A stretch of DNA of 64,000 nucleotides, taken from NCBI GenBank assembly GCA_016702645.1, contig JADJDP010000016.1:1-64000 (forward strand). The letters run 5' to 3'. This DNA is from Flavobacteriales bacterium. GTDB taxonomy: Bacteria; Bacteroidota; Bacteroidia; Flavobacteriales_F; PHOS-HE28. Below the pieces are notes generated by a model. That model had not been told where the DNA came from and did not search any database. It saw only the letters and a program-made list of their open reading frames with translations. Every line of letters starts with the position of its first letter. Positions within the stretch are counted from its first letter, which is position 1. A program made the translations under genes and the position numbers. Below, piece by piece: positions 27,370 through 36,044 of this stretch.

Positions 27370-28446
27370 TGGGCCTCGCTCGGAGCGCACGCTGGTCGGT
27401 ATTGATCGTGCTTGCCACACTGGTGGGTTGCACACGCGAGGAACCCGTGGAACCGGAAACGGAGCCCACGACTCCCACCCCGACACAGTTGAACTTGCCA
27501 GCAGGTGTGTCTCGCGCAACTGGGCGCACCGAACTTCCCGGCGGATAACCCGCTCACCATCGAAGGGGTCGCTTTGGGCCGGAAGCTCTTCTACGAAAAG
27601 GCCCTGAGCAACGACTTCACCCTGAGTTGCGGTAGCTGCCATGTGCAGGCGAACGCCTTCTCCGATCCCCGCCCTTTCAGTGAAGGAACCAATGGGGCGC
27701 ATGGTCCCCGCAACTCCATGTCCCTTGTGAACCTGGCTTGGGCGGATCGTATGTTCTGGGATGGTCGGGTGCAGGGTCTGGAGGCACAGGCGCATGACCC
27801 GGTCATCAACCCGCTCGAGATGCGGAACACCTGGCCTGTTGTGGAGGACCGATTGAACGCGAGCACCGAGTACCGGGGGCTCTTCAAGGTGGCCTTCGGA
27901 AGCGAGGAGGTCGATAGCACGATGGTCACCAAGGCGCTCGCGCAGTTCGTGCGTTCGATCGTCTCGTTCGATTCCCCGTTCGACCGTTATTGGTACGACG
28001 GTGATACCACGGCCATGAGCGAGGAAGCGAGGAACGGTCTTGCGCTTTTCACCAGCCAAGGCAAGTGTGCAGGGTGTCATGCTCCCGGCCTCTTCACGGA
28101 CAATGCGTTCCGGAACAACGGGCTCGACCTGGTTTTCTTCGATGAAGGAGCCGGGGCGGTAACAGGCGATCCGGCCGACCTCGGGAAGTTCAAGGTCCCC
28201 ACCTTGCGGAACATCGCACTTACCGCGCCCTATATGCACGATTCTCGCTTCACCACCTTGGAAGAAGTGATGGGGCATTACAATGGTGGTGTCCACATGA
28301 ACTCACCCAACGTGGACCTGCTCATGGATTTCTGGGGCATGAACCCAACGCCTTTTTCCCCCGACGAAGTCCACGATCTGATCGCCTTCTTGAACGCCCT
28401 GACCGACCAAGCCCTGCAGACCAACCCCGCGTTGGCGGAACCTTGA
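27369..28446 (+). CDS. MbnH-like di-haem cytochrome c peroxidase (one indel)
   Basis: Lipoprotein signal (LIVLATLVGC) followed by the CcpA/MauG/MbnH di-haem fold: LGRKLFYEKALSNDFTLSCGSCH carries haem 1, CAGCH with downstream LFTDNAFRNNG haem 2, and FKVPTLRNIALTAPYMHDSRF the conserved distal segment. One extra base near 27504 breaks the frame after a Pro/Thr linker; repaired length about 358 residues. Overlap with the MbnP-like stop implies translational coupling. The family also includes true cytochrome c peroxidases. The MbnP neighbour favours the MbnH role of Trp oxidation. Confidence 0.85.
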
Positions 28447-28546
28447 CCGTGGGATCCCCAGTGCCGACAACTTTCTGCACCTGATCAGGGGCCTCTTCGT
28501 CAAGCACTGATCATCTTCGTACCTGAACCTGCCAGATCCATTTTAC

Positions 28547-30799
28547 ATGAAGCAACTCTTCACCATTGTTATCGCCTCAGCATGTTGCAGTGGCGCGTTC
28601 GCACAAGCTGCTATCGACCGCTACCTCACCGACCCGCTCACCTACACGACCATCGTCACCGCGACGGACCAGGTGAGCAATCCGCGCGACCTGGACTTCA
28701 AACCCAAGACCAACGAACTCTGGGTGATGCTGCGGGGCACGGGTGCCGGTGGCGCCATGGTCATAGTGAGCAACGCAGGGCTGCCGAACCAGACCGATGT
28801 CTACAAGAAGGACACGCACAGCGGGCACTTCATGATACAGGCCAGCGCGATGGCTTTCTCGGACAACGGTGAATTCGCTGCCGTGAGCGAAGTGCAGAAC
28901 ACGGCATCACCCACGAGCACCTTCATGGGACCCGCACTTTGGGATGCCGACCCCAACATCTTCGCCACGGTGTTCCAGAACAACTGGGTCAGCGGTTTCC
29001 CCTTGGGCAGCCACATCGACATGCTCCACCAAAGCCCTTTTGCCATGGGCATCGCTGCGGATAGTGCGAAGGTCTATTGGGTCATGGACGGTCACTTCGG
29101 GAACATCGTCCGGTACGACTTCGTGCAAGACCACGGACCTGGTTACGACTACCACGGCGCTGGCAAGATCTGGCGTTACACCGATGTGCCGGTGACGCGT
29201 GTTGCCAACATCCCGAGCCACATGGTGCTCGATCGCGAGAGCGGATGGCTCTACTACATCGATGGCGTGAGCAAGCAGATCCGGAGAATGGATGTGCACA
29301 GCGGTGCCGAAACCGGCAATCTTACCGTGCCACCTACCTCCAACGAGCCGCTGGCCGGATACAAGAGGGTGGAAGGTGCGACCGTGCAGGTGGTGGACAC
29401 CTGGACCACGCAGCCTTGTGGCATGGACTACTTTGAAGGACGATTGATCGTGAGCGACCACACGACCGGCGAGATCCGCATCTACGACGTGACCGACACG
29501 CCCACGCAGATCGGAACCATCAGTACCGGCATGACGGGTATCATGGGTGTGAAAGTGGGGCCTGATGGACGCATATGGTATGTCCACAACACGGGCAACC
29601 AGGTGGTGCGCATCGATCCTGCACCACTTGCGAACGATGCCGCGATCACGGCCATCGTCGCACCGGTCACGGTCGCTTCCGAGCCGAACTACTTTTCCAT
29701 CGACGATGCGGTTTGCGCCGCTAGTGTTGCTCCTGTGGTCACGCTCGCGAACATGGGCAGCAGCACCCTCTCCGCTGCGGAGATCCACTACAGCTTGGAC
29801 GGAGGTGCCAGTACCGTGTTCAACTGGGCCGGTTCGCTCGCAACGGGTGCAACGGTGGACGTGACGCTTACGGCAGCTTCCCTCACCACGGGTGCTCACC
29901 GCCTCAGCGTATGGGTGGTCGCACCGAATGGCGTGGCCGATGCCAACAGCGGGAACAACGAGATGGAAGGATGTTTCCGTTCCATCGACCCGGTGCAGGC
30001 GCTTCCGTTCGCCGAAGGTTTCAACGCCACCACCTTCCCACCAGCTGGCTGGAGCTACGTGCACTTCAACCCGAACAACTTCATGTCGCGCAACGCCACG
30101 GCAGGAGGATTCGGATCGAGCACTGGTTGCATGAAAATGGACAATTACTCAGGCGACATGAACATCACGGGGCAGCTGGACCACTTGATCTCACCGAGGC
30201 TGGACCTTTCCACGGCACCGGTAGGCACCAGCCTTGATTTCTCGGTAGCCCACCGCCAGTACAACACGGCCAGCGTGGACCGTCTGATGGTGAAGGTCTC
30301 CACCAACTGCGGAGCCACATGGACCACGCTCTATGACAAGGAAGGCGCTGCTCTTTCCACAGGCACCTCCTTCACCGGCAACTTCACTCCGAGCGCCAGC
30401 CAGTGGCGTGCGGAGCAGGTTGATCTTGCCTCGGTGATCGGCCAGCCCGATGTGCTCTTCATGTTCCAAACCGAGAGCGACTTCGGGAACAACGTCTACG
30501 TGGATGATATCAATATTGGCAGCGTAGTGGGCATTGAAGAGGGTGCTACGGCGGGTTTCTCCTTGTTCCCCAACCCGAGCAACGGTGCTTTCGCCATTCG
30601 TGCGAACGCCTCGCTCAGCGGAACGGTGCAAGTGCGTGTGCTCGCGCTGGACGGCAGCTTGGTCGCGACGCAAACCTGGGCCGCGACCCAAGGTGCGTTG
30701 CTCGATATGGAGCTTGGCGAAACCGCGCAAGGCAGCTACGTGGTGGAGATCACTAACGCGAGCGGTGCCCGCCATCGCCTGCCCGTGGTGATCAATTGA
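28547..30799 (+). CDS. Secreted beta-propeller protein with T9SS C-terminal sorting domain
   Basis: 750 residues with signal peptide (IVIASACCSGAFAQ). Residues 25-370 look like NHL/SGL-type propeller blades (RDLDFKPKTNELWVMLRG, VGPDGRIWYVHNTGNQVVRID). A CARDB-like beta-sandwich at about 380-480 (LANMGSSTLSAAEIHYSLDG) and a MAM/cleaved-adhesin-like domain at about 485-660 follow. The end is a type A T9SS signal: SLFPNPSNGAF then the GSYVVEI strand. It is secreted across the outer membrane and anchored or released. Function unknown; adhesion or extracellular binding is possible. Confidence 0.85.
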   Translation: MKQLFTIVIASACCSGAFAQAAIDRYLTDPLTYTTIVTATDQVSNPRDLDFKPKTNELWVMLRGTGAGGAMVIVSNAGLPNQTDVYKKDTHSGHFMIQASAMAFSDNGEFAAVSEVQNTASPTSTFMGPALWDADPNIFATVFQNNWVSGFPLGSHIDMLHQSPFAMGIAADSAKVYWVMDGHFGNIVRYDFVQDHGPGYDYHGAGKIWRYTDVPVTRVANIPSHMVLDRESGWLYYIDGVSKQIRRMDVHSGAETGNLTVPPTSNEPLAGYKRVEGATVQVVDTWTTQPCGMDYFEGRLIVSDHTTGEIRIYDVTDTPTQIGTISTGMTGIMGVKVGPDGRIWYVHNTGNQVVRIDPAPLANDAAITAIVAPVTVASEPNYFSIDDAVCAASVAPVVTLANMGSSTLSAAEIHYSLDGGASTVFNWAGSLATGATVDVTLTAASLTTGAHRLSVWVVAPNGVADANSGNNEMEGCFRSIDPVQALPFAEGFNATTFPPAGWSYVHFNPNNFMSRNATAGGFGSSTGCMKMDNYSGDMNITGQLDHLISPRLDLSTAPVGTSLDFSVAHRQYNTASVDRLMVKVSTNCGATWTTLYDKEGAALSTGTSFTGNFTPSASQWRAEQVDLASVIGQPDVLFMFQTESDFGNNVYVDDINIGSVVGIEEGATAGFSLFPNPSNGAFAIRANASLSGTVQVRVLALDGSLVATQTWAATQGALLDMELGETAQGSYVVEITNASGARHRLPVVIN

Positions 30800-30826
30800 G
30801 CCGCCAAAACGACCTACTTCCAGCAG

Positions 30827-30863
30827 AAAGCCCCGTCCTGAAAAAAGTTCAGGACGGGGCTTT
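30827..30863. terminator. Bidirectional terminator
   Basis: AAAGCCCCGTCCTGAA / TTCAGGACGGGGCTTT, a perfect 16-bp stem with A/T flanks, between the convergent T9SS-protein and Cys/His-rich genes. Confidence 0.92.
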
Positions 30864-30883
30864 CTCGTTTTACGGTGTCGGGA

Positions 30884-31273
30884 TCAGTGTGCGTGGGCAC
30901 AGGCAGTGCCGCACTCATGGCCCTTCTCGCCACAAGCGTAGGCATGTTTGCCATCGGCACAAGCAGTGGTGCAGGCGTGCTCTTTGCCAGCATGTGCGTC
31001 AGCATGTGCATCCCCCTTCGCACCCATGGCACAAGCCGTGGCTGTCTTCTTACCGGCGCAGCAGCCACCGGCCTTCTTCTCGGTTGAAGCAGCCGTAGCG
31101 CATGCGGACGTGCATGCATGGCCTTTCTCGCCGTGCACATAGGCATGGGCTTCTTTGGTGCAGGTGGCGGAGCATGCATGCTCCTTCAGGTCGGTGGTCT
31201 CTGCCGCGCTGGTCTGAGCGCTGGTCGTGCCAATGAAGCCGGCACAGGCAAGTAGGAGGAGGAACTTCTTCAT
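30884..31273 (-). CDS. Secreted Cys/His-rich repeat protein, possible metal binder
   Basis: 129 residues. After a signal peptide (MKKFLLLLACAGFIGTTSAQ) the mature part is mostly His, Cys, Ala, Lys and Thr, built from imperfect repeats of the form EKGHACTSAC, KEHACTTAC and KGHECGTAC, each HxCxxxC. There are at least four, plus GGCCAGKK. This composition suggests binding of copper, zinc or other soft metals in the periplasm, but I know no named family. Start supported by the signal peptide. The gene is the only one on its transcript as far as visible. Confidence 0.8.
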   Translation of the reverse strand: MKKFLLLLACAGFIGTTSAQTSAAETTDLKEHACSATCTKEAHAYVHGEKGHACTSACATAASTEKKAGGCCAGKKTATACAMGAKGDAHADAHAGKEHACTTACADGKHAYACGEKGHECGTACAHAH

Positions 31274-31489
31274 GGTTATCGTGATGGTTGGTTGGCGTGT
31301 GAAGGGAACAAAGAACGTTGATCCGTGGAATTCGTGCAGCGCAATGATCGTTCCGAGATCGACTTCCTGACCGTCTTGTTTCGGGAAAAGCCCACCTCTT
31401 TGGTTCCGGGCATGTTCCAAACGCTGTGATCAAGGCCCCGTGATACGCTATCTGGGTCGTTTCGTTCTTGGGCTGGCTACCTTCACACC

Positions 31490-31651
31490 ATGTTCCTGAA
31501 GCGCCTTCTCTACTACCTCAACCCGGCGACGCTCATCGGGCGGAGCAAAAGCGACTTCAACCTGCGTTTCATGCATGGCATCAATCGGATCAGCGTCATG
31601 CTCTTCTTGGTGTGCATCGTGGTGATGGTCGTTCGGGCGTGCAGCCGGTAG
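31490..31651 (+). CDS. Small membrane protein, DUF6728-like
   Basis: 53-residue protein, missed by longer-ORF filters. It opens with MFLKRLLYYLNPATLIG, contains FNLRFMHGINRISVMLF, and ends with one hydrophobic helix (VCIVVMVVRA). The FNL(R/K)xMHGINRIS motif is typical of a short Bacteroidota family (DUF6728). Function unknown; single-pass inner-membrane location predicted. Confidence 0.72.
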   Translation: MFLKRLLYYLNPATLIGRSKSDFNLRFMHGINRISVMLFLVCIVVMVVRACSR

Positions 31652-31654
31652 TTC

Positions 31655-31770
31655 AGGAGCAGTTGGCAGGAGCAAGTATGGGCGGCTCCGCAGCTATCGA
31701 ATGACTTCGACACCAAAGGACGATCCCCAGCCCCATTGGCAGCATACTTGTTCCTGCGCCTGCTCCTGCC
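31655..31770. repeat. Intergenic inverted repeat, family D
   Basis: Left arm with GGCAGGAGCAAGTATG (to 31680) and right arm beginning CATACTTGTTCCTGCGCC (31743) are inverted relatives with about 60 bp between. It fills the gap between the small membrane protein gene and the aroE stop. Confidence 0.55.
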
Positions 31771-32528
31771 TACTGTCCCTCCCTCTTCCAAACCTTCCAA
31801 CTCGCTTCCGCCTGCGCCACCAACATGGCCATGCCGTTGGTGACAACGGCCCCATGTGCCTCTCCTTCTTGCAGGAATGCCGTCCGCTCCGGGTTGTACA
31901 CGAGGTCGATGAGCACATGCCGGTCACCTATCGCTGAGTAGGGCAGAGGCGGGAGTTCCTCCACGTTGGGGTGCATGCCCAACGGGGTGGTGTTGATGAT
32001 CAGCTTGCACACATCCACCACGATAGGCTCGAGCAGGTCGTAGGTCATGTCGCCACGCTCCCGGCTGCGGCTCACCACGCGGAACTTGATCCCCTGCTCC
32101 TTGAGGACATAGGCCACGGCACGGCTCGCCCCACCGGAGCCCAGGACCAACGCGCGCGGTTTGGGTTTGGTCAATAACGGGAGAAGCAACTGGCGGAAGC
32201 CTTCCACATCCGTATTGTAGCCGATGAGTTTTCCATCCTCGATGCGCACGGTGTTCACCGCACCCACCGCTGCTGCCAGCGTATCAACGCTGTGCAGGAA
32301 GGGCACCACGCTCTGCTTGTACGGAATGGTGACGTTGAGCCCACGTAGTCCCGGTGTATCGGCAACGAGTTGTGGCAACTCCTCGATCGCGGCGATCGGA
32401 AATGGATCGTAACGGTGATCGCTGAGGCCTTCGCGATGGAACTTCTCCGTGAAGAAGCGCTGGCTGAAGGAATGGGAGAGGGGGTTACCGATGAGCCCGA
32501 AGCGTACCACGGGTTGGGCAACGCTCAT
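31770..32528 (-). CDS. aroE: Shikimate dehydrogenase
   Basis: 252-residue AroE, which reduces 3-dehydroshikimate to shikimate with NADPH. Substrate-binding GLIGNPLSHSFSQRFF (Ser pair) and GLNVTIPYKQSV (catalytic Lys) are intact, as are NTVRIEDGKLIGYNTDVEGF (Asp partner) and the nucleotide loop LGSGGASRAVAYVL. NTTPLGMHP follows. Its ATG lies within the dedA stop region (4-bp overlap), so it is expressed from the upstream gene. Confidence 0.95.
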   Translation of the reverse strand: MSVAQPVVRFGLIGNPLSHSFSQRFFTEKFHREGLSDHRYDPFPIAAIEELPQLVADTPGLRGLNVTIPYKQSVVPFLHSVDTLAAAVGAVNTVRIEDGKLIGYNTDVEGFRQLLLPLLTKPKPRALVLGSGGASRAVAYVLKEQGIKFRVVSRSRERGDMTYDLLEPIVVDVCKLIINTTPLGMHPNVEELPPLPYSAIGDRHVLIDLVYNPERTAFLQEGEAHGAVVTNGMAMLVAQAEASWKVWKREGQ

Positions 32529-33187
32529 CCCTTGCTCGTATTGCGCCGATGCCGGATGAACTCCACGATCATGGGGAGCACGCTGATGAAGACGATGCCG
32601 AGGATCACGGTTTCGTAGTTCTTCTGCACGAAGGGGTGCGTGCCGAACAAGTAGCCGGCGAGCAACAGCAGGCCGATCCACAACGCGCCGCCCGCGACAT
32701 CGAACGGAAGGAACTTGCGCCGATACTCCATGGCACCGACACCCGCTACGAACGGTGTGATGGTGCGCACGATGGGCACGAAGCGTGCGATGATGATCGT
32801 CTTCACGCCGTACTTCTCGAAGTAGGCGTGTGTCTTGTCCAAGTGCTTCTGCTGCACCAGATCGCGTCCGAAGGTCCGCCACTTAACCACTCGCGGACCG
32901 AAGAAGCGACCGACCCAGTAGTTGATGTTGTCACCCAGCACGGCGGCGGCAAAAAGGAGTATGAAGAGCGTCAGCAGGTCCAACGATGCGTTGGCACCGG
33001 CGGCCAGCGAACCCGCGACGAAGAGCAGCGAGTCACCCGGTAGGAAGGGCATGATCACCAAGCCTGTTTCCACGAAGATGATGGCGAAGAGCAACGCGTA
33101 CACCAAGTTGCCATGCTCCCCGATGAAGGCGGGCAACGTGATATTGAGGTGCGTGATGAAGTACCAGAACTCTTGGAGAAATTCCAT
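32525..33187 (-). CDS. DedA family membrane protein
   Basis: 220-residue DedA/VTT-domain protein, proposed undecaprenyl-phosphate or lipid flippase. Characteristic features are FVETGLVIMPFLPGDSLLFVAG, then GDNINYWVGRFFG, and RFVPIVRTITPFVAGVGAMEYRRF-like G(x)RFxPxxR motif. Start at MEFLQEFWYF. Overlaps aroE by four bases. Confidence 0.92.
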   Translation of the reverse strand: MEFLQEFWYFITHLNITLPAFIGEHGNLVYALLFAIIFVETGLVIMPFLPGDSLLFVAGSLAAGANASLDLLTLFILLFAAAVLGDNINYWVGRFFGPRVVKWRTFGRDLVQQKHLDKTHAYFEKYGVKTIIIARFVPIVRTITPFVAGVGAMEYRRKFLPFDVAGGALWIGLLLLAGYLFGTHPFVQKNYETVILGIVFISVLPMIVEFIRHRRNTSKG

Positions 33188-33204
33188 TTTGTGGTGGGGA
33201 TGTG

Positions 33205-33521
33205 TCAATCACAACGGAGCGCGGGCTCCACTTCGGCGGCGTAGGAGGTGATGCCGCCCACGAGGTTCACCAGGTCCGAGAAGCCGTAGCGCGATTCGAG
33301 GGCCTGTATCACCGCAGCGGCGCGGTTTCCGCTCTTGCAGTGCACGATCACCGTCACATCGCGGCGGATCTCGTTGCGCCGCTCCACGATCTCGCCCATG
33401 GGAATGAGGGTGCCGCCGATGGAGCAGGCCTCCGCTTCGTACGCTTCCCGCACATCGATGAGCTGGTGGGGCGTGCCGTTATCGCGCAAGCGGTTTCAGT
33501 TCGGTGGCGGTGATCTTTCAT
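33205..33521 (-). CDS. Rhodanese-like domain protein (two indels)
   Basis: Single-domain rhodanese, about 104 residues after repair. The core has HQLIDVREAYEAEACSIGG, and the active-site loop HCKSGNRA carries the catalytic Cys. The N-terminus needs two single-base deletions (near 33495 and 33515) to give MKITATELKPLRDNGTPHQ. The 3' end lies 18 bp before dedA, so they may share a transcript. Role: sulfur transfer of unknown specificity. Confidence 0.82.
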
Positions 33522-33550
33522 GTGCGGTGTGTTGTCACCCGGAGGGCCTG

Positions 33551-33612
33551 TCCTGAGCGGAGTCGAAGGGGAGGTTCAATGGTCATGGTTCGTCCTTCGA
33601 CCTCGCTCAGGA
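33551..33612. repeat. Interspersed repeat, CCTTCGAC..GCTCAGGA inverted pair
   Basis: TCCTGAGCGGAGTCGAAGG and its inverted counterpart CCTTCGACCTCGCTCAGGA flank a 24-bp centre. It is a member of the family seen at 5913, 63129 and 63391. It may form a hairpin ending the comA transcript. Confidence 0.75.
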
Positions 33613-33636
33613 TGGCTCACCACGACAATGCAACCA

Positions 33637-34432
33637 TCACTCGTTCTTCACCTGCCTGAGTTTTTCGGCCATTTCCTCGGGCAAGTATTGGAAGAAGGTA
33701 TCCCCGCGCAGTCCGAGCCGGAGCGTTTCCAATGGGATCACTTCTTCGCCCCCGATGTTGCCCAGGTTCACATTGGCACCAAGCTGTTTGATGAACCATA
33801 CTTGCTGCGACTTCTGCGGGGCTTCCCACAAGATGTCCTTGCCGGGCACCTTGGCGAGGATGCGGTTCACCAGCGCCGTGTGTGCGTGGCCACTGGACGA
33901 TAGATGCCCACGGTTCCGCTTTGCGCGCTTCAGCGATCACCTTCCAGCTGCCTGCATCCAATTCGTTGCGCATCATGCTCACCCATTTGGCAGGGCTGAT
34001 GAGGATGCCGCTTTCCTTGCTGCCCACTTCGCTGAGCACGGTGAAGTGCTTCGCCAGTTCGGTGATGTACTTGCACTTCTCCTTCGCGGTCATGTTGATG
34101 GAACCATCGCTCACCTCCACGGTGTCCAGGTGCAATTGGTCCATCAGTTTCCGGTAGGCCTTGAACTCACCCCGGGCCACGAACGCCTCGAAAAGCGTAC
34201 CGCCCAGATACACGCGCATGCCGGCCTTCTGGTACAGCGTTATCTTCTCCTGGAGGCGTGGCGTGACGAACGAAGTGCCGAAGCCGAGCTTGATCAGGTC
34301 GATGAGGTCGCCGCTGCTGTCCAGCATATCCTCCGCCTGGCGCATGGAATATCCCTTGTCCATGACCATGGTGAGCCCATCCTCCCGCGGTTTCTTGGTC
34401 CGTGGCGGGATGTGCGACAACGAATAGTTCAT
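33637..34432 (-). CDS. comA: Phosphosulfolactate synthase ComA (one indel)
   Basis: Mg-dependent enzyme adding sulfite to phosphoenolpyruvate to form (2R)-phosphosulfolactate; in archaea the first step of coenzyme M synthesis. Family features: PREDGLTMVMDKGYS at the N-terminus, LIKLGFGTSFVTPRL, AGMRVYLGGTLFEAF and VEVSDGSI. The continuous frame diverges after EARK because of an extra base in the complement of the T run at 33920-33922. Repaired, it continues as SSSGHAHTALVNRILAKV and ends with EEMAEKLRQVKNE, 264 residues. It follows the TPR gene with an ATGA overlap. In Bacteroidota the product may feed sulfolactate or sulfonolipid metabolism (inference). Confidence 0.87.
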
Positions 34433-35843
34433 GGTTGCTTGTAGAGTTCCAACAAGTGGATCACCTGCGGCATCACCGCTGCCTCGGGATAGTGCTCCAG
34501 CAATTGGGTGTGTGCTGCATGGTCCGCCATCAACGCTTCCTCCAGTTCCAGGAAGGCCTGCTGCTCCATGCCTGTACGAAGCAGGTAGCTGACCATGCGG
34601 TACCGGTAGCGTGCGTTCAATTTGTGCACCTGCTCGCCTCTCGCGCAGTTTCTTCAGCGCTGCATCCCGGACTTTTCAGGTTCAACAGCAGATCGGCGTG
34701 GTCCAACCAGCCATCGAGGCTCTCGGGTTCCAAGGTGTTCAGGCGCGTGTAAGCAGCCAACGCATCGTCGTAGCGCAGTGCGCGACCCAGGGCGTTCGCG
34801 TAGTAGAACCATGCATCGCCATGATCGGGTGCCAGTTTCAAGGCCGTCTCCAGGTCCTTCAGCGCGGCGGGCAAATTTCCTTGAAGGTCCTTCACCACCC
34901 CACGGCCGATCCAAGCGTCCACCCAGTTGGTGTCAAGCGCCAGCGCCTGATCGTAGTGGATGAGTGCCTGTTCGAACCGCTCCATCTTCTCATAGCACTC
35001 GCCGATGTAGCTGAAGGTGATGGCTTGCGGGCCATCGTTGGTAAGTGTATCCTGGTAGCAGTCGATCGCGCGCTCGTAGTCGCCGGTCAGGAGAAGGTTG
35101 CGCGCCTTGCTGAAATAGGCCGAAGAGAACTTGTCATCGATGGCCAGGCAAAAGTCCAGCGCCTCGTTGCTTTCATCGTAGCGCTCCATGCGCGAGAGCG
35201 CGTTGCCCAGGTTGAACCAGGCCACGAAACTGTACGGGTGTTCGTTGGTGAAACGCTTGAAGAAGGCCACCGCCTGCTGGTGCGCGTCCATCACGTCCAT
35301 CACATACGCCAGCTCGTAGAGCACCGCCTCGTTCTCGGCGTTTATCTCAAGCCCGCGTTTGAGGCAATCCACGGCTTGTTCCCACGCCTCTATGTTCTCG
35401 TACTCGAAGGCGAGGTCCAGCAGGATATCGTCCGTGCCTTCCTCGGCAAGTTCCAGTGCCCGCTTGTAATGCTCGATCGCGCGACGGTAGTTGCGCAACT
35501 GGCTGTAGATGCTCGCCTTGTGCAGGTGTACCTCCTCGTTGTAGGGTTCCAGCTTGCCGATGGCATCGAGCACTTCCAACGCCTTGTTCAGGCGACCCAT
35601 GTTCATGAGCACGATCGCCTCGCTGAACATGATGTCAAGCGACCCCGGATGCTGCTCCTGGGCCAGGTCGAGCACCTCCTTGGCCTGGCGCGTGTCGTTC
35701 TGCTCCAAGTAGTGATCGATGATCAACTCGAACTCCTCCACATCGAAGAAGAGGCGATCGTTACGGTGGAGCATGGCCTCGTACCGCTGTACACAGCCTC
35801 GCTGGTCTTCGCGGTCGGGCAGGGGTTGGTGACCTTCGTTCAT
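34429..35843 (-). CDS. Tetratricopeptide repeat protein (two indels at the C-terminus)
   Basis: About 470 residues of tandem TPRs without a signal peptide, so probably a cytoplasmic scaffold. Repeats such as YRRAIEHYKRALELAEEG, EAWEQAVDCLKRGLEI and FEQALIHYDQALALDTNW show the W-G-Y-A-P spacing. Near the 3' end two extra bases (about 34640 and 34667) break the frame; repaired, it runs DAALKKLREGEQVHKLNARYR to a stop overlapping comA. Start at MNEGHQPLPD, downstream of a TATTTTTG -7 box. This family is common in Bacteroidota; function unknown. Confidence 0.83.
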
Positions 35844-35893
35844 GTGTCTCATCCCGCTCGGCGGGGCGTGTGGCCCTCCACCGGGCCTTTGGA

Positions 35894-35901
35894 CAAAAAT
35901 A
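35894..35901 (-). promoter_or_regulatory. -7 box TATTTTTG for the TPR-comA operon
   Basis: Exact TAnnTTTG on the minus strand about 50 bases before the TPR start. The divergent gap to glmM is about 200 bp and otherwise empty. Confidence 0.5.
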
Positions 35902-36001
35902 GGGGAACGCTTTCCGGGATGTCGGGTGAAGAAGCGGCTTATGAACAGGATCGGGTGCATCGGCCCCTAGCACCACGGGTCCCTTCGCCTTCCTGCGCGG
36001 G

Positions 36002-36009
36002 TAGTTTTG
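36002..36009 (+). promoter_or_regulatory. -7 box TAGTTTTG for glmM
   Basis: Exact TAnnTTTG about 35 bases before the glmM ATG. Confidence 0.5.
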
Positions 36010-36044
36010 CACCTGTCGCGCCCAGTGCGACATCGAACTGCAAC

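Noticed and set aside
26656..28296. 546-codon minus-strand open frame
   Set aside because: Antisense shadow of the MbnP/MbnH genes, with no recognisable domains; high GC keeps the opposite frame open.
28547..30799. QLP-type C-terminal module on the propeller protein
   Set aside because: It ends with a standard type A T9SS domain (SLFPNPSNGAF), unrelated to the module at 48.5-54.8 kb.
31274..31489. Possible small gene in the 216-bp gap upstream of the Cys/His-rich gene
   Set aside because: Open frames here lack a start with support and show no conserved features.
34611..36044. Very long plus-strand open frame running into glmM (apparent 954-residue protein)
   Set aside because: It is the antisense of the TPR gene; only the part from 36045 shows conserved protein features.
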